Part shown: positions 44,299 through 59,852 of the stretch, piece after piece | How positions within the stretch are numbered: position 1 is the first letter of the stretch | How the letters are laid out: each line of letters starts with the position of its first letter | DNA from: Bacillus sp. B15-48 | Lineage (GTDB): Bacteria > Bacillota > Bacilli > Bacillales > Cytobacillaceae | DNA length: 64,000 nt | Reading direction: 5' to 3' | Assembly (NCBI RefSeq): GCF_016879755.1 | Contig: NZ_WOFU01000001.1 | Location: 930,001-994,000 of the forward strand | Made by a program: the position numbers and the translations under genes | Notes under the pieces: model-generated | Database searches by the model: none | Told to the model about the DNA's origin: nothing | Seen by the model: the letters and a program-made list of their open reading frames with translations, nothing else

Positions 44299-45312
44299 TT
44301 AAAAAACCGAAAGCAATTCTTTTAACAAAGCCGTTAGGAAAATGTTGATTAACGCCAACGGCAATAACACTTTCCACGCAAATTCCATCAGCATGTCTGG
44401 GCGCATCCGCGGGAATGACGCACGGAACCAATAGAACACGTAAGTCACGAGTGCGAACTTTATTGCGAACCAAACGGCTCCTGGAATAAAGCTTAGGAAT
44501 TCAAATGGTGGCAGCCAGCCGCCAAGGAATAACACGATGATCAACGATGCCATTGCAAACATATACACATATTCAGCGAGCATGAACATCGCCCAACGGA
44601 AGCCAGAATACTCGGTATGGAAACCAGCAATAAGCTCGTTCTCTGCTTCGGCTAAGTCAAATGGCACGCGGTACAATTCCGCAGTCGCCGCGATGAAGAA
44701 GACGACAAACGCGAGCGGTTGCCAAAGAATAAACCAGCCATTGCTTGCCTGCATGCTAACAATTTCATTTAAATTGATGCTCCCTGTTAACAGGACAATT
44801 CCAAGAACACTCATGACGAGCGGGATTTCATAAGAGACCATTTGCGCCGCGGCACGCATTCCACCGAGCATTGAATATTTATTATTTGATGCCCACGCCC
44901 CGGTTAATATCCCGACAACTGTAATCCCAGTAATTGCCATATAGTAAAGCAAGCCAACACCGAGATCGGCGAACTGTAAACTTTCCGTAAACGGAATCGT
45001 CGCGATAACTAAGAAAGCTGGCGCAAACGCAATCACCGGAGCAATGACAAACAACGGTCGATCGGCTGCCTTCGGGATTAAATCTTCTTTTACAAGTAGT
45101 TTTAAAACGTCTGCTACTGTTTGTAAAAGTCCCCAGCGGCCACCGAGTTGGTTTGGACCGATCCGGCCTTGCATGAAACCAAGTACTTTCCGTTCTGCAA
45201 GGATCGCATACGTAACAAATCCTAAAATCACGAACAAAAACACTAATGCCATGGCAAAGAATATTCCAAAATTCATTAAGCTCGGACTAGAATGCAGAAG
45301 GTCCTGTACCAT
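44299..45312 (-). CDS. nuoH: complex I subunit NuoH
   Basis: A 337-residue, eight-helix subunit that forms the quinone chamber with NuoB and NuoD; it has the RIGPNQLGGRWGLLQ and DLAEAENELIAGFHTEYSG loops. One base is shared with the nuoD stop (TAATG), indicating coupled translation. Confidence 0.95.
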   Translation of the reverse strand: MVQDLLHSSPSLMNFGIFFAMALVFLFVILGFVTYAILAERKVLGFMQGRIGPNQLGGRWGLLQTVADVLKLLVKEDLIPKAADRPLFVIAPVIAFAPAFLVIATIPFTESLQFADLGVGLLYYMAITGITVVGILTGAWASNNKYSMLGGMRAAAQMVSYEIPLVMSVLGIVLLTGSINLNEIVSMQASNGWFILWQPLAFVVFFIAATAELYRVPFDLAEAENELIAGFHTEYSGFRWAMFMLAEYVYMFAMASLIIVLFLGGWLPPFEFLSFIPGAVWFAIKFALVTYVFYWFRASFPRMRPDMLMEFAWKVLLPLALINIFLTALLKELLSVF

Positions 45313-46415
45313 TAGCCGTCAACCTCCCCAAGAACAATATCGAATGCTCCTAAAATTGCGATTAAATTCGAAATATTTTGTCCGACTAATAATTTCGGCA
45401 AAATTTGCAGATTATAGAATGACGGTCTTCTAAATTTCAAGCGGTATGGTTCCTTTTTTCCATCGCTGGCAATATAGCAGCCGATTTCACCACGTGCCGC
45501 TTCAATTCGCACGTAAGATTCCCCTTTAGGAGCTTTAATGATTTTCGGCACTTTGGCCATAATCGGACCATCTTTCGGGAATTGCTCGACGGCTTGTTCA
45601 ATAATTTTCAATGACTCTTCGACTTCTTCTAGTCTACACTCATACCGTGCATGGGCATCGCCCGCGTCACGGGTAACAATATTGAAATCGAAACGGTCGT
45701 AAATGGAGTACGGCTCATCCTTCCGTAAATCCCATTTCACCCCTGTGCTTCGTAAGTTTACCCCACTAAGGCTGTAATTAATGGCATCTTCTTGCGAATA
45801 AGTGCCGACTCCTTTTGTACGGTGAAGGAAAATCTCATTTCCTGATACGAGTTGGTGATAGCCTTTTAACATTTTTCTCATATAAGGAACAAAGTCTCTA
45901 ACTTTTTCAATCCAGCCTTCTGGTGCATCCCATTTGACGCCTCCTACTCTCATATAATTGTAAGTGAGGCGGGCACCAGATAATTCATTAAGTAAATTGA
46001 GAATCATTTCGCGCTCGCGGAATGCATAGAGCAACGGGCTCGTTGCCCCAAAGTCAAGAATGAATGTCCCCCACCAAAGCAAGTGACTTGCGACTCTGTT
46101 CAATTCCATTGCGAGGACACGTAAGTATTCGGCCCGTTCTGGGATTTCGATGTCCATCATCGTTTCGACCGCATGGACGAGAACATAGTTGTTCGGCATC
46201 GCTGAGATATAATCCATTCGGTCTGTGTATGGAATGATTTGCGTATATTGAAGATCTTCCGCTAGCTTTTCTGTCCCGCGGTGCAAGTAACCAATGACCG
46301 GCTTGGCATGGGTAATGACCTCTCCGTCAATTGTTAACACAAGACGGAACACCCCATGCGTACTCGGATGCTGCGGGCCGACGTTTAAAAGGATTTCTTC
46401 TGTGCGTTGTACCAC
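45312..46415 (-). CDS. nuoD: complex I subunit NuoD
   Basis: A 367-residue 49-kDa-type subunit with GPQHPSTHGVFR (the quinone-binding His), MTHAKPVIGYLHRGTEK-like core and the C-terminal LGEVDG. It holds the quinone site with NuoB. It is separate from NuoC here, not fused as in E. coli. Confidence 0.95.
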   Translation of the reverse strand: MVQRTEEILLNVGPQHPSTHGVFRLVLTIDGEVITHAKPVIGYLHRGTEKLAEDLQYTQIIPYTDRMDYISAMPNNYVLVHAVETMMDIEIPERAEYLRVLAMELNRVASHLLWWGTFILDFGATSPLLYAFREREMILNLLNELSGARLTYNYMRVGGVKWDAPEGWIEKVRDFVPYMRKMLKGYHQLVSGNEIFLHRTKGVGTYSQEDAINYSLSGVNLRSTGVKWDLRKDEPYSIYDRFDFNIVTRDAGDAHARYECRLEEVEESLKIIEQAVEQFPKDGPIMAKVPKIIKAPKGESYVRIEAARGEIGCYIASDGKKEPYRLKFRRPSFYNLQILPKLLVGQNISNLIAILGAFDIVLGEVDG

Positions 46416-46418
46416 CGG

Positions 46419-47561
46419 CTATACCTCCACATCGTACGGTTCATAGTCTTTTCTTAATGGGTGGCCGATCCAATCTTCTCCAAGCATGATTCGACGCAAA
46501 TCCGGATGTCCGCTAAAGCGAATACCCAGAAGATCATAGGCTTCGCACTCTGGCCAATCCGCTCCAGCCCATAAGTTTGCCAACGATTCAATCTCAGCGT
46601 TGTCTCGGTCAAGTTTTACTTTAAGGGCAACCGATTGTCGATTTTTATATGAATAAAAATGAGCATACACTTCCATATGTGTTTCAAAATCGGACCCATG
46701 TATTTCTGATAAATAATCAAAGCTAAGGCTTTCATTAAATTTAAGGAACTCAGCAATTTTATAATAAGATTCCTTTTTCGCTACGAGGGTTGGAACGTCC
46801 TTTGATAGATTGTTAATATAGAACTCTTCCAAAACATCCTCGCCTAAATGTTCATGAATAATTTTTACGTACTTATCTAAATACTTTTGGTTTGGTGATG
46901 GTTCCTGCGGCGCAGCCTCTGCTTCCGCTTTTGCCGATCCGCCTGCCTTTGCTTTCGCGGCTGCAGCAGCCTTTGCTTTTGCAGCGGCAATGGCTTTCGC
47001 TTTTGCATCGTCTCCACCACTAGCGCCTGCCTTTGCTTTCGCTGCCGCTGCGGCTTTTGCTTTTGCAACGGCGGCGGCTTTTTTCTTCGCTAAATCATCA
47101 GCTTCGTCTCCTGGTGACTCACCGTCAGCTTCCTGCCCCATCGCTTTTTTCTTTGCTGCCGCTGCGGCTTTTGCTTTTGCGACTGCTGCGGCCTTTTTCT
47201 TCGCTAAATCATCGGCTTCGTCTCCTGTTGACTCACCGCCAGCTTCCTGCTCCATCGCTTTTTTCTTTGCTGCGGCTGCGGCTTTTGCTTTTGCGACGGC
47301 GGCGGCCTTTTTCTTTGCTAAATCATCGGCTTCGTCTCCTGTTGACTCACCGCCAGCTTCCTGCTCCATCGCTTTTTTCTTTGCTGCGGCTGCGGCTTGT
47401 GCTTTTGCGACGGCGGCGGCCTTTTTCTTTGCTAAATCATCAGCTTCGTCTGACGATGTTTCCGCCTTCTTTTCTGTTGCCTGCTTCTTCGCGAGGGCAG
47501 CTGCTTTCGCCTTTTCTGCCGCTTCTTTTTTTAATTTTTCAATATCCTTTTCCCCGCTCAT
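46419..47561 (-). CDS. nuoC: complex I subunit NuoC with Ala/Lys-rich repeat extension
   Basis: A 380-residue protein. The C-terminal part from about 215 (NQKYLDKYVKIIHEHLGEDVLEEF... to LRRIMLGEDWIGHPLRKDYEPYDVEV) is the normal 30-kDa subunit. The first 210 residues are an Ala/Lys/Glu-rich extension built from 38-residue units (DEADDLAKKKAAAVAKAKAA...). Three of the unit boundaries are 114 bp apart at DNA level. Similar extensions occur on NuoC in Bacillaceae; this one looks freshly amplified. It is probably helical and charged; its role is unknown. Confidence 0.93.
   Translation of the reverse strand: MSGEKDIEKLKKEAAEKAKAAALAKKQATEKKAETSSDEADDLAKKKAAAVAKAQAAAAAKKKAMEQEAGGESTGDEADDLAKKKAAAVAKAKAAAAAKKKAMEQEAGGESTGDEADDLAKKKAAAVAKAKAAAAAKKKAMGQEADGESPGDEADDLAKKKAAAVAKAKAAAAAKAKAGASGGDDAKAKAIAAAKAKAAAAAKAKAGGSAKAEAEAAPQEPSPNQKYLDKYVKIIHEHLGEDVLEEFYINNLSKDVPTLVAKKESYYKIAEFLKFNESLSFDYLSEIHGSDFETHMEVYAHFYSYKNRQSVALKVKLDRDNAEIESLANLWAGADWPECEAYDLLGIRFSGHPDLRRIMLGEDWIGHPLRKDYEPYDVEV
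46980..47460 (-). repeat. 114-bp in-frame tandem repeat in nuoC
   Basis: The sequence gttgactcaccgccagcttc begins at 47341 and 47227, and ggtgactcaccgtcagcttc at 47113, with exact 114-bp spacing. Neighbouring sequence is also near identical. Each unit encodes 38 residues. Confidence 0.9.
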
Positions 47562-47564
47562 CGG

Positions 47565-48077
47565 TTAGATCACCTTCTTCCCGGTTTTCGCCTCATAACG
47601 GATTTTTTCTTTTAACTTATTAATCCCGTAAATAAGTGCGGCAGGGTTCGGTGGACATCCTGGAATATACACATCAACAGGAACAATCTGGTCGACCCCT
47701 TTAACAACAGAGTAAGATTTAATATATGGTCCTCCTGCCGTCGCGCATGACCCCATCGCTACGACCCATTTTGGCTCAGCCATTTGATCATATAAACGGC
47801 GTACCGTCGGCGCCATTTTTTTTGTCACTGTTCCTGAAACGATCATGACGTCTGATTGACGCGGCGAGTTCCGGTAGAAAGTACCGAAGCGCTCAATATC
47901 ATAATGCGCAGAACTCGTTCCCATCATTTCAATGGCACAACAAGCCAAACCGAATGTCATTGGCCAAAGGGATGCACTTCGTGCCCACCCTTTCACCTCT
48001 TCCAGCTTTGCAAAAAATATATTTCTTCTAACCTCTTCCATTTCATCTTCAGATAAAAACTCCAAGTTTAAATCCAT
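47565..48077 (-). CDS. nuoB: complex I iron-sulfur subunit NuoB
   Basis: About 170 residues, with the N2 cluster ligands: the adjacent Cys pair in LACCAIEM, then [10 protein letters not shown] and [10 protein letters not shown]. It receives electrons from NuoI and gives them to quinone. ATG at 48077 has gaaggtg at good spacing and overlaps the end of nuoA by 10 bases. Confidence 0.95.
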   Translation of the reverse strand: MDLNLEFLSEDEMEEVRRNIFFAKLEEVKGWARSASLWPMTFGLACCAIEMMGTSSAHYDIERFGTFYRNSPRQSDVMIVSGTVTKKMAPTVRRLYDQMAEPKWVVAMGSCATAGGPYIKSYSVVKGVDQIVPVDVYIPGCPPNPAALIYGINKLKEKIRYEAKTGKKVI

Positions 48078-48445
48078 TTTAGCACCTTCTTTTTCCATGC
48101 GTAGATGAGTCCAATGAGAAGCATCAAAACAAAGATGAGCATTTCAATTAGCGCAAAAATTCCAAGCTTTTCGTAGGCGACTGCCCATGGATAGAGAAAC
48201 ACAGTTTCCACATCAAAAATGACAAACATTAATGCAAAAACATAATAGCGGACATTGAACTGTACCCGTGCATCATGGAATGGTTCAATTCCGCTCTCAT
48301 ATGTGGTGTACTTCGCATCAATTGCTTTGTACTTTGGCCGTAAAAGCTTTGCGGCAAATAATGCGACCACAGGTAATAATACGCCGAGACACAGGAACGC
48401 GAATACCATTAAATAGTTATTCTGATATAAATTCATCAGTTCCAT
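48068..48445 (-). CDS. nuoA: complex I subunit NuoA
   Basis: A 125-residue, three-helix membrane subunit with the conserved [20 protein letters not shown] loop near the quinone site and [12 protein letters not shown]. It is the first gene of the operon, with a promoter about 60-90 bases upstream. The ribosome site (gggggga) is strong. Confidence 0.95.
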   Translation of the reverse strand: MELMNLYQNNYLMVFAFLCLGVLLPVVALFAAKLLRPKYKAIDAKYTTYESGIEPFHDARVQFNVRYYVFALMFVIFDVETVFLYPWAVAYEKLGIFALIEMLIFVLMLLIGLIYAWKKKVLKWI

Positions 48446-48502
48446 GCTTATCCCCCCATCGGTGTGAAATAGTCGAACTTTTATATTATGTAACCGTAAA
48501 CA

Positions 48503-48531
48503 ATTATAACATTGTTAACAATTTGTGTCGA
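48503..48531 (-). promoter_or_regulatory. sigma A promoter of the nuo operon with internal palindrome
   Basis: On the minus strand TCGACA (-35) and TATAAT (-10) are 17 bases apart. The spacer holds the perfect 10-base palindrome TTGTTAACAA (48512-48521), a possible operator. A related half-palindrome (ttgtgataat) lies further upstream. Confidence 0.7.
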
Positions 48532-48695
48532 TATGCCCACCACATTATCACAAATCATTGGTGGGAAATAACTAGAAAAAATATTCTGAATACTCTATAT
48601 CCTAAGAAAACAAATCATCTCGATCTAAATCCCCTGTCCTTACCCATCCTATGCATCATCTGTTTCGTTATGCCCAGCAAAAGAATTTAATAAAA

Positions 48696-48727
48696 AAGAG
48701 CGCCCAACTCGTTCTTTGGGCACTCTT
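48696..48727 (-). terminator. terminator of the atp operon
   Basis: The stem aagag.gccca / tgggc.ctctt has an A-rich left flank (T-run on the minus strand). It lies after atpC and separates the atp and nuo operons. Confidence 0.88.
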
Positions 48728-48741
48728 CTAGTAGGTATCGT

Positions 48742-49152
<411 letters not shown>

Positions 49153-49171
49153 TTACCCTCCTGGTCCGTTT

Positions 49172-51500
<2,329 letters not shown>

Positions 51501-51574
51501 TCACCACCCTTTTAAAGATTATTATTCTGAATGAATGAGGGCGGCCGCACGGTGGCGGCTTTTCCCCTTATTTA

Positions 51575-53098
<1,524 letters not shown>

Positions 53099-53108
53099 CT
53101 ACGAAATC

Positions 53109-54193
<1,085 letters not shown>

Positions 54194-54267
54194 TCACTTT
54201 AAGAGAATCACAATATGTTAACTAATGATTTTTAAAATTGCTCAATGCCTCACTAGGGCATAAAGGA

Positions 54268-54301
54268 ATGGCGAAGCTCCTGTTTATGTGATCTTCGCCA
54301 T
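54268..54301 (-). promoter_or_regulatory. intercistronic stem-loop between atpE and atpF
   Basis: A perfect nine-base stem (atggcgaag / cttcgccat) lies in the 150-base gap after atpE, the largest internal gap of the operon, without a T-run. It may stabilise the atpE transcript, whose product is needed in many copies per enzyme. That role is inferred. Confidence 0.6.
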
Positions 54302-54318
54302 CGTTAAAATTCTTATCG

Positions 54319-54543
<225 letters not shown>

Positions 54544-54603
54544 TCAAGAATTAAATGTATTTTTTATGGGATAGATGTTCATTAAATGAACGGGTTAAAT
54601 ATA

Positions 54604-55323
<720 letters not shown>

Positions 55324-55339
55324 TCACCTCTCTTCCCCG

Positions 55340-55714
55340 CTATTTACGTATAAGAATTGAATGAAAAAATAAATCTATCATAATGACAATTACATAAGTC
55401 ATTAATCCTATAATCACACTGATGAAGTGGAAAATATCCGGGTATCTTAACGCAACGATTACCGCTAACACAGCCGTCGCCATCCTTGATAATGTACCCA
55501 ATGTTCGAACGGTTGTCCCAGATGTTACAGCCTGTCCAAGCGTGTTCGTCTTTCTCGCTAACAGCCACATATTAAAAAAACCGAGACTTGTCCCCAAAAT
55601 CAATCCTGCAAATACAGGTTGATAAGAGGTGAATCCCCACCCTAGAACGTATAATGCCAGCAAATAAAACATGTATTTGCGATATCGTATAGTCAACTGC
55701 TGCCATTCCTGCAT
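55340..55714 (-). CDS. atpI: ATP synthase protein I
   Basis: A 124-residue, four-helix membrane protein in the usual atpI place before atpB. AtpI assists c-ring assembly and possibly magnesium uptake in alkaliphiles. The start is two bases after the AtpZ stop, so the two are coupled. Confidence 0.9.
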   Translation of the reverse strand: MQEWQQLTIRYRKYMFYLLALYVLGWGFTSYQPVFAGLILGTSLGFFNMWLLARKTNTLGQAVTSGTTVRTLGTLSRMATAVLAVIVALRYPDIFHFISVIIGLMTYVIVIMIDLFFHSILIRK

Positions 55715-55716
55715 TA

Positions 55717-55941
55717 TTATTTGTCCCCCGAGTAGTAATGACGAAGCGTGGTCAACACGCCATAAACACCTGCTGCCAACCCTATAAAAATCCCAATTAT
55801 CAGAAAAAGAGGGTTACTGCTCCATTTCCCATCAAGCCACCTTCCGACAAAAATACCGATTAGGGTGGATCCTGCTAACTGTGATAGAATAGCAGACGAT
55901 AACGCGATTGCCTGAAAAGGACGATTGTTCTTTTGTTGCAT
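55717..55941 (-). CDS. atpZ: AtpZ-family protein, first gene of the atp operon
   Basis: About 74 residues with two membrane helices and the AtpZ/AtpI-family pattern LAGSTLIGIFVGRWLDGKW...NPLFLIIGIFIGLAAGVYGV. AtpZ and AtpI together were proposed to carry magnesium or calcium for the synthase in Bacillus pseudofirmus. ATG at 55941 has aagga upstream; a TTG just before it is also possible. Confidence 0.9.
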   Translation of the reverse strand: MQQKNNRPFQAIALSSAILSQLAGSTLIGIFVGRWLDGKWSSNPLFLIIGIFIGLAAGVYGVLTTLRHYYSGDK

Positions 55942-56039
55942 CAAAAATCAATCCTTATTTATAGCGAAGGTTATGTGGCAGAATGCTAGTAACACCAACG
56001 TATTATGTACTGAAAACCTTCCCATTTACATCCTTTGTA

Positions 56040-56068
56040 AGCATACAATAGCAACCTGTCAATGTCAA
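56040..56068 (-). promoter_or_regulatory. sigma A promoter of the atp operon
   Basis: On the minus strand a perfect TTGACA lies 17 bases before TATGCT, leaving a leader of about 90 bases. A second TTGACA overlaps (TTGACATTGACA) but its spacing to the -10 is wrong. Confidence 0.75.
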
Positions 56069-56119
56069 TCCATTCGTCGCAAAAAAATTCACATACATTT
56101 CATAAATTCTGACAAAAAT

Positions 56120-56146
56120 AGACATTACCTTACAAGGGTAATGTCT
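56120..56146 (-). terminator. terminator of the vpr-like gene
   Basis: The perfect stem agacattacc / ggtaatgtct has T-rich flanks on both strands. It lies between the protease stop and the atp promoter, so it also shields the atp promoter. Confidence 0.88.
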
Positions 56147-56183
56147 TCCATTTTTTTCTATACGAGTTTGTCAACTTTTTTAT

Positions 56184-58364
56184 TTACCCCTCGTTCGGTA
56201 TAATGAACACCGAAGTATCCACCCGATCTTCCTGACCTGCTTTTTTCGCGAATACTTTTGCTAAATACCCACCGGCTGGCGGCAAATCTTCCGGTGCGAT
56301 TTCTTGCTCAAGCAACCCTTTTTTTACGTTTGTTTTATGATCAAGGAAACGAATAAAGCGATGATCATCCGGATCAAACAAGGCAATCCCGAACTCCTCC
56401 GCCCCGCCAGGAAGATAAACTTCGTAACGGTAATAGCCCGGCTTATCTGCTGGCGCCAAGGCAAAGCCCATTACTCTTGGATAATCCGGTTCCTCGAGCA
56501 CATATAAATACGGAATGCTCATTTTACTTGTTCCATCATTTAAAATAAGGAAGCCGTCATGAAGCTTTTGCTTAAATGCAGCTGGATCGACAATCATACT
56601 GATATTCACTTTTTTCTTTTCACCTGGCTTCAACTCAAAGCCAATCGGAAGTTCCCAATTAATTCCCTTCGCTTGCTTCGGAATGGCAAATGAGTACCTT
56701 TTCGTCTTTTCGCTATGGTTTTGCACTTCAATGACCGCACTATGGCGATGCAAGCGATCTTTTAACCGAAACTTGCCAAAATGCAAGGACGATGGGAGAA
56801 CAAGGGTCTCTGCTCTGACCGCTTTTTCAATTTGAATTCGGCCAGCTCCTTGTTCATAAGTCCGATACTCATGGCCATTGCGATCTTTTATTGAAACGGC
56901 GGTATTCATTAATGCCGCTTTAATTTGTTCCGGACTCCAGTCAGGATGGGCTTGTTTAATGAGGGCACTTGCTCCGGCGACATGTGGAGCGGCCATACTC
57001 GTTCCTTGCAAAGAGAGATAACCGCCTGGAACGGTACTTTCAATTGCGACTCCTGGAGCAACTACATCCGGTTTAATTTCCCACGTAACCGTCACGGGAC
57101 CTCGTGAGCTAAAATCAGCAAGAATGTCTTTTTCCTCAATTAATTCCATCCGTGCATATAGCTTGCCTTGTTTCATCGCCTTTTTCATTCTTTTTCCTTC
57201 TGCTAGCGTAATTGAAGCGACCGGAATCTCCAGTCGTTCATCAAGATTTCCTAAAAACCCGCCATCTGTATTGTTATAAATGATGACTCCCGTTGCCCCT
57301 GCTTCATAGGCGTTCCTCGATTTTTCAGTAAAAGTGAGCTTGCCTCTTTTTAGCAAAACTAATTTTCCCTTCGCTCCAGTGAGCTCATTTTTTTGACCAA
57401 GGCCACCATCGACGATTTCAAGACTGCGGTCAAACCGCCATTTTTCCGAGCCCATCAACGGTTCAAGACGAATATTTGCTTGCTTATTTGAGAGCGATAA
57501 ATAGGGGATATTCAACGGCGGAGTCGATGCACCAACTGAAATCGCTTTTGATGCTGTCCCCGGGGAACCGACCGTCCATTTATTCGGTCCCGAATTCCCT
57601 GAAGAGGTCACGGCGACAATCCCTTTTTCGACCGCTTTATTTATAGCTAAAGAAATCGGTAAATCTGGACCGTTAATTTCATTGCCTAGCGATAAATTAA
57701 GAATATCGACTTTGTCTTCAATTGCTTTGTCAATCGCAGCAAGTACCTGCTCTGTCGTTCCCATTCCCCCGGGCCCAAGTGCTCGATAGGCAATAATTTC
57801 TGCATCAGGTGCAACTCCAAGCATCCGCCCATTTGCGGCAATCACACCAGCGACATGGGTTCCATGCAAAGTTCCCATTCCGTGTGTTCCTTTTGTTTCC
57901 ATTGGGTCATCGTCTTCGTCGACTAAATCATGTCCACCACGGTAATTACGGTGTAAATCTGGATGCTCATAGTCAACCCCTGTATCAATCACACCGACTT
58001 TCATTCCTTTGCCCGTTAACCGTTGACCATTCTCATCGAAATATCCACGGACGATGTTACCGCCAATCCAGTCAATATTGCCTGTTAATTGCTTTTCAAC
58101 TTTATACGATTGTACTGGAGAAACGAGTTTGGCGCCTGTGATTTTCTCGATTGCCTCGGATGGCCCTTCCACCGAATAACCTGGTATCGCATGCATATAA
58201 ATTCTTCGTAACTTTAGATCGGGGTGGGCGGCAAGCTGTTTTTCAATCGCCGCTTTTGTTTGGAATTCCTCCGTCAACACAATGGCAACCGGATTTGCAC
58301 TTGCCGTGCCCACCATAAAAAACAACCAAACAAGCACTGCTTTACATATGATTTTCGCCATCAT
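56184..58364 (-). CDS. vpr: Vpr-type extracellular subtilisin-family serine protease
   Basis: A 726-residue secreted S8 protease. A signal peptide (about 1-23) and an inhibitor-type propeptide (to about 95) come first. The catalytic domain has Asp 127 (VIDTGVDYEHPD), His 167 (LHGTHVAG) and Ser near 457 (GTSMAAPHVAG). A PA domain is inserted between His and Ser (GATGVIIYNNTDGG), and beta domains follow. The domain order is that of B. subtilis Vpr (806 residues), here with a shorter tail. It degrades external proteins. The ribosome site is gggtgac. Confidence 0.9.
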   Translation of the reverse strand: MMAKIICKAVLVWLFFMVGTASANPVAIVLTEEFQTKAAIEKQLAAHPDLKLRRIYMHAIPGYSVEGPSEAIEKITGAKLVSPVQSYKVEKQLTGNIDWIGGNIVRGYFDENGQRLTGKGMKVGVIDTGVDYEHPDLHRNYRGGHDLVDEDDDPMETKGTHGMGTLHGTHVAGVIAANGRMLGVAPDAEIIAYRALGPGGMGTTEQVLAAIDKAIEDKVDILNLSLGNEINGPDLPISLAINKAVEKGIVAVTSSGNSGPNKWTVGSPGTASKAISVGASTPPLNIPYLSLSNKQANIRLEPLMGSEKWRFDRSLEIVDGGLGQKNELTGAKGKLVLLKRGKLTFTEKSRNAYEAGATGVIIYNNTDGGFLGNLDERLEIPVASITLAEGKRMKKAMKQGKLYARMELIEEKDILADFSSRGPVTVTWEIKPDVVAPGVAIESTVPGGYLSLQGTSMAAPHVAGASALIKQAHPDWSPEQIKAALMNTAVSIKDRNGHEYRTYEQGAGRIQIEKAVRAETLVLPSSLHFGKFRLKDRLHRHSAVIEVQNHSEKTKRYSFAIPKQAKGINWELPIGFELKPGEKKKVNISMIVDPAAFKQKLHDGFLILNDGTSKMSIPYLYVLEEPDYPRVMGFALAPADKPGYYRYEVYLPGGAEEFGIALFDPDDHRFIRFLDHKTNVKKGLLEQEIAPEDLPPAGGYLAKVFAKKAGQEDRVDTSVFIIPNEG

Positions 58365-58597
58365 GTCACCCGCTTTTATCCTTAGAATGAGCGAAGCATA
58401 AGCAGAATATACTTGTGTTTTATCCGGTAAATTACTTGTTTATTGCGAATGAATTTTCATAATTTTATTTATTAACTGAAATATTTGTTTCCTATTCATA
58501 TTGTCGCTTCATTCGGGATGACTGGTAGTAGTAGGTCTGGGTTTAATTTCCAGTTTCAGGGTGGGGTGTTTGTGTCAGGGAGCGAATCCAGAAAAAT

Positions 58598-58785
58598 AGA
58601 CGGAGAAATTCCCCTTAATTAGCAGGTGGCATTGAAAATAGCCCTAATAGACGGAGAGATTCCGCTTATTGACTCAAAAAGGATGAAAATAAGGGGTTTT
58701 GCTTTGCATAAGCGGAAAACCTCCCCTTATTTCCCCTGAAAACACCCTTGATTATACATATAAGCGGAAAATCTCCGCTTATTTT
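58598..58785. repeat. TCCGCTTA palindrome array 2 (four sites)
   Basis: Four palindromes of the form ATAAGCGGARAATCTCCGCTTAT begin their GCGG/ACGG at 58600, 58651, 58712 and 58764, with spacings 51, 61 and 52. The spacing set mirrors that of the array at 11619-11805. It lies in the gap between the protease and upp genes. Confidence 0.85.
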
Positions 58786-58992
58786 AGATTCATTTGTTAC
58801 TCAGTCTCCTTGCAGAGAAGTTGACTCGGAACCTTGAAGAAAAGAATCGTCTGTTTGAACGGATGTGTGGAATAAAACGGGATATTAAAGGTTACTTTGA
58901 TTTAAATTTTTAGTTTGTTAACTGAACAATCTCATTTTGATGCACTATGGGGAACCTTACTATAAGTAAATGAGGTTTTTCCTAAGATGAAA

Positions 58993-59017
58993 AAAAGAAC
59001 CCTAAAAAGGATTCTTT
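58993..59017 (-). terminator. terminator of upp
   Basis: The stem aaagaa.cc / gg.ttcttt touches the upp stop and has a T-run on the minus strand. Confidence 0.7.
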
Positions 59018-59645
59018 ATTTTGTACCAAATAAACGGTCTCCCGCGTCTCCTAAACCTGGGACGATATAACCGTGGTCGTTCAGCTTTTCGTCGAGGGCC
59101 GCAATGTAAATATCCACATCTGGATGTGCTTCTTTCAATGCTTCCACCCCTTCAGGAGCTGCAATTAAGCACATAAATTTAATATGTTTCCCGCCGCGCT
59201 TTTTCAGGCTCGTGATCGCTTCAATCGCTGAACCTCCAGTTGCAAGCATCGGATCAACAACGATGAAATCACGCTCTTTCACATCACTTGGGAGCTTCAC
59301 ATAATACTCCACCGGCTTTAACGTTGCTGGGTCACGATAGAGACCTATATGTCCAACTTTTGCTGCTGGAATCAGTTTCAAAATGCCATCAACCATGCCG
59401 ATTCCCGCACGTAAAATCGGGACAAGACCGATTTTCTTACCAGAGAGGACTTTAGACGTCGTTTTCTGAACGGGCGTTTCCACTTCAATGTCTTGCAGCG
59501 GCATGTCACGAGTAATTTCGAATGCCATCAACGTTGCCACTTCATCGACAAGTTCACGAAATTCCTTTGTTCCAGTCTGCTTATCACGAATATACGTTAG
59601 TTTATGTTGAATCAGCGGGTGGTCGAATACATACACCTTTGCCAT
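59016..59645 (-). CDS. upp: uracil phosphoribosyltransferase
   Basis: The 209-residue enzyme makes UMP from uracil and PRPP (pyrimidine salvage). The PRPP site is [12 protein letters not shown] and the uracil-binding end is [13 protein letters not shown]. Full length. It lies downstream of glyA as in B. subtilis. No pyrimidine attenuator was recognised upstream. Confidence 0.97.
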   Translation of the reverse strand: MAKVYVFDHPLIQHKLTYIRDKQTGTKEFRELVDEVATLMAFEITRDMPLQDIEVETPVQKTTSKVLSGKKIGLVPILRAGIGMVDGILKLIPAAKVGHIGLYRDPATLKPVEYYVKLPSDVKERDFIVVDPMLATGGSAIEAITSLKKRGGKHIKFMCLIAAPEGVEALKEAHPDVDIYIAALDEKLNDHGYIVPGLGDAGDRLFGTK

Positions 59646-59815
59646 CGTTATCTCTCCTTTAGAAATCTATGTAGAATTTTGTCCTTTTATGTAAACACTT
59701 CGTCTAATTTTACAGAAAAACAGCTGTAAGAGCAACAACGTAATACCTATTTTATTATTTGTGAAAATTTAAAACAAATACAAGCAAATTTCTGGATTTG
59801 TTATAAAAAATAAAA

Positions 59816-59842
59816 AAACGGCCCTCCCAAACGAGAGAACCG
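59816..59842 (-). terminator. terminator of glyA
   Basis: The arms cgg.cctc / gag..ccg are preceded by an A-run on the plus strand (T-run on the minus strand). The stem is weak. Confidence 0.5.
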
Positions 59843-59852
59843 CGTATGCCTA

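Noticed and set aside
46990-47623. Two frames of about 190 residues antisense to nuoC
   Set aside because: They mirror the Ala/Lys repeat of nuoC (poly-Ala/Phe and poly-Leu/Arg) and have no start signals.
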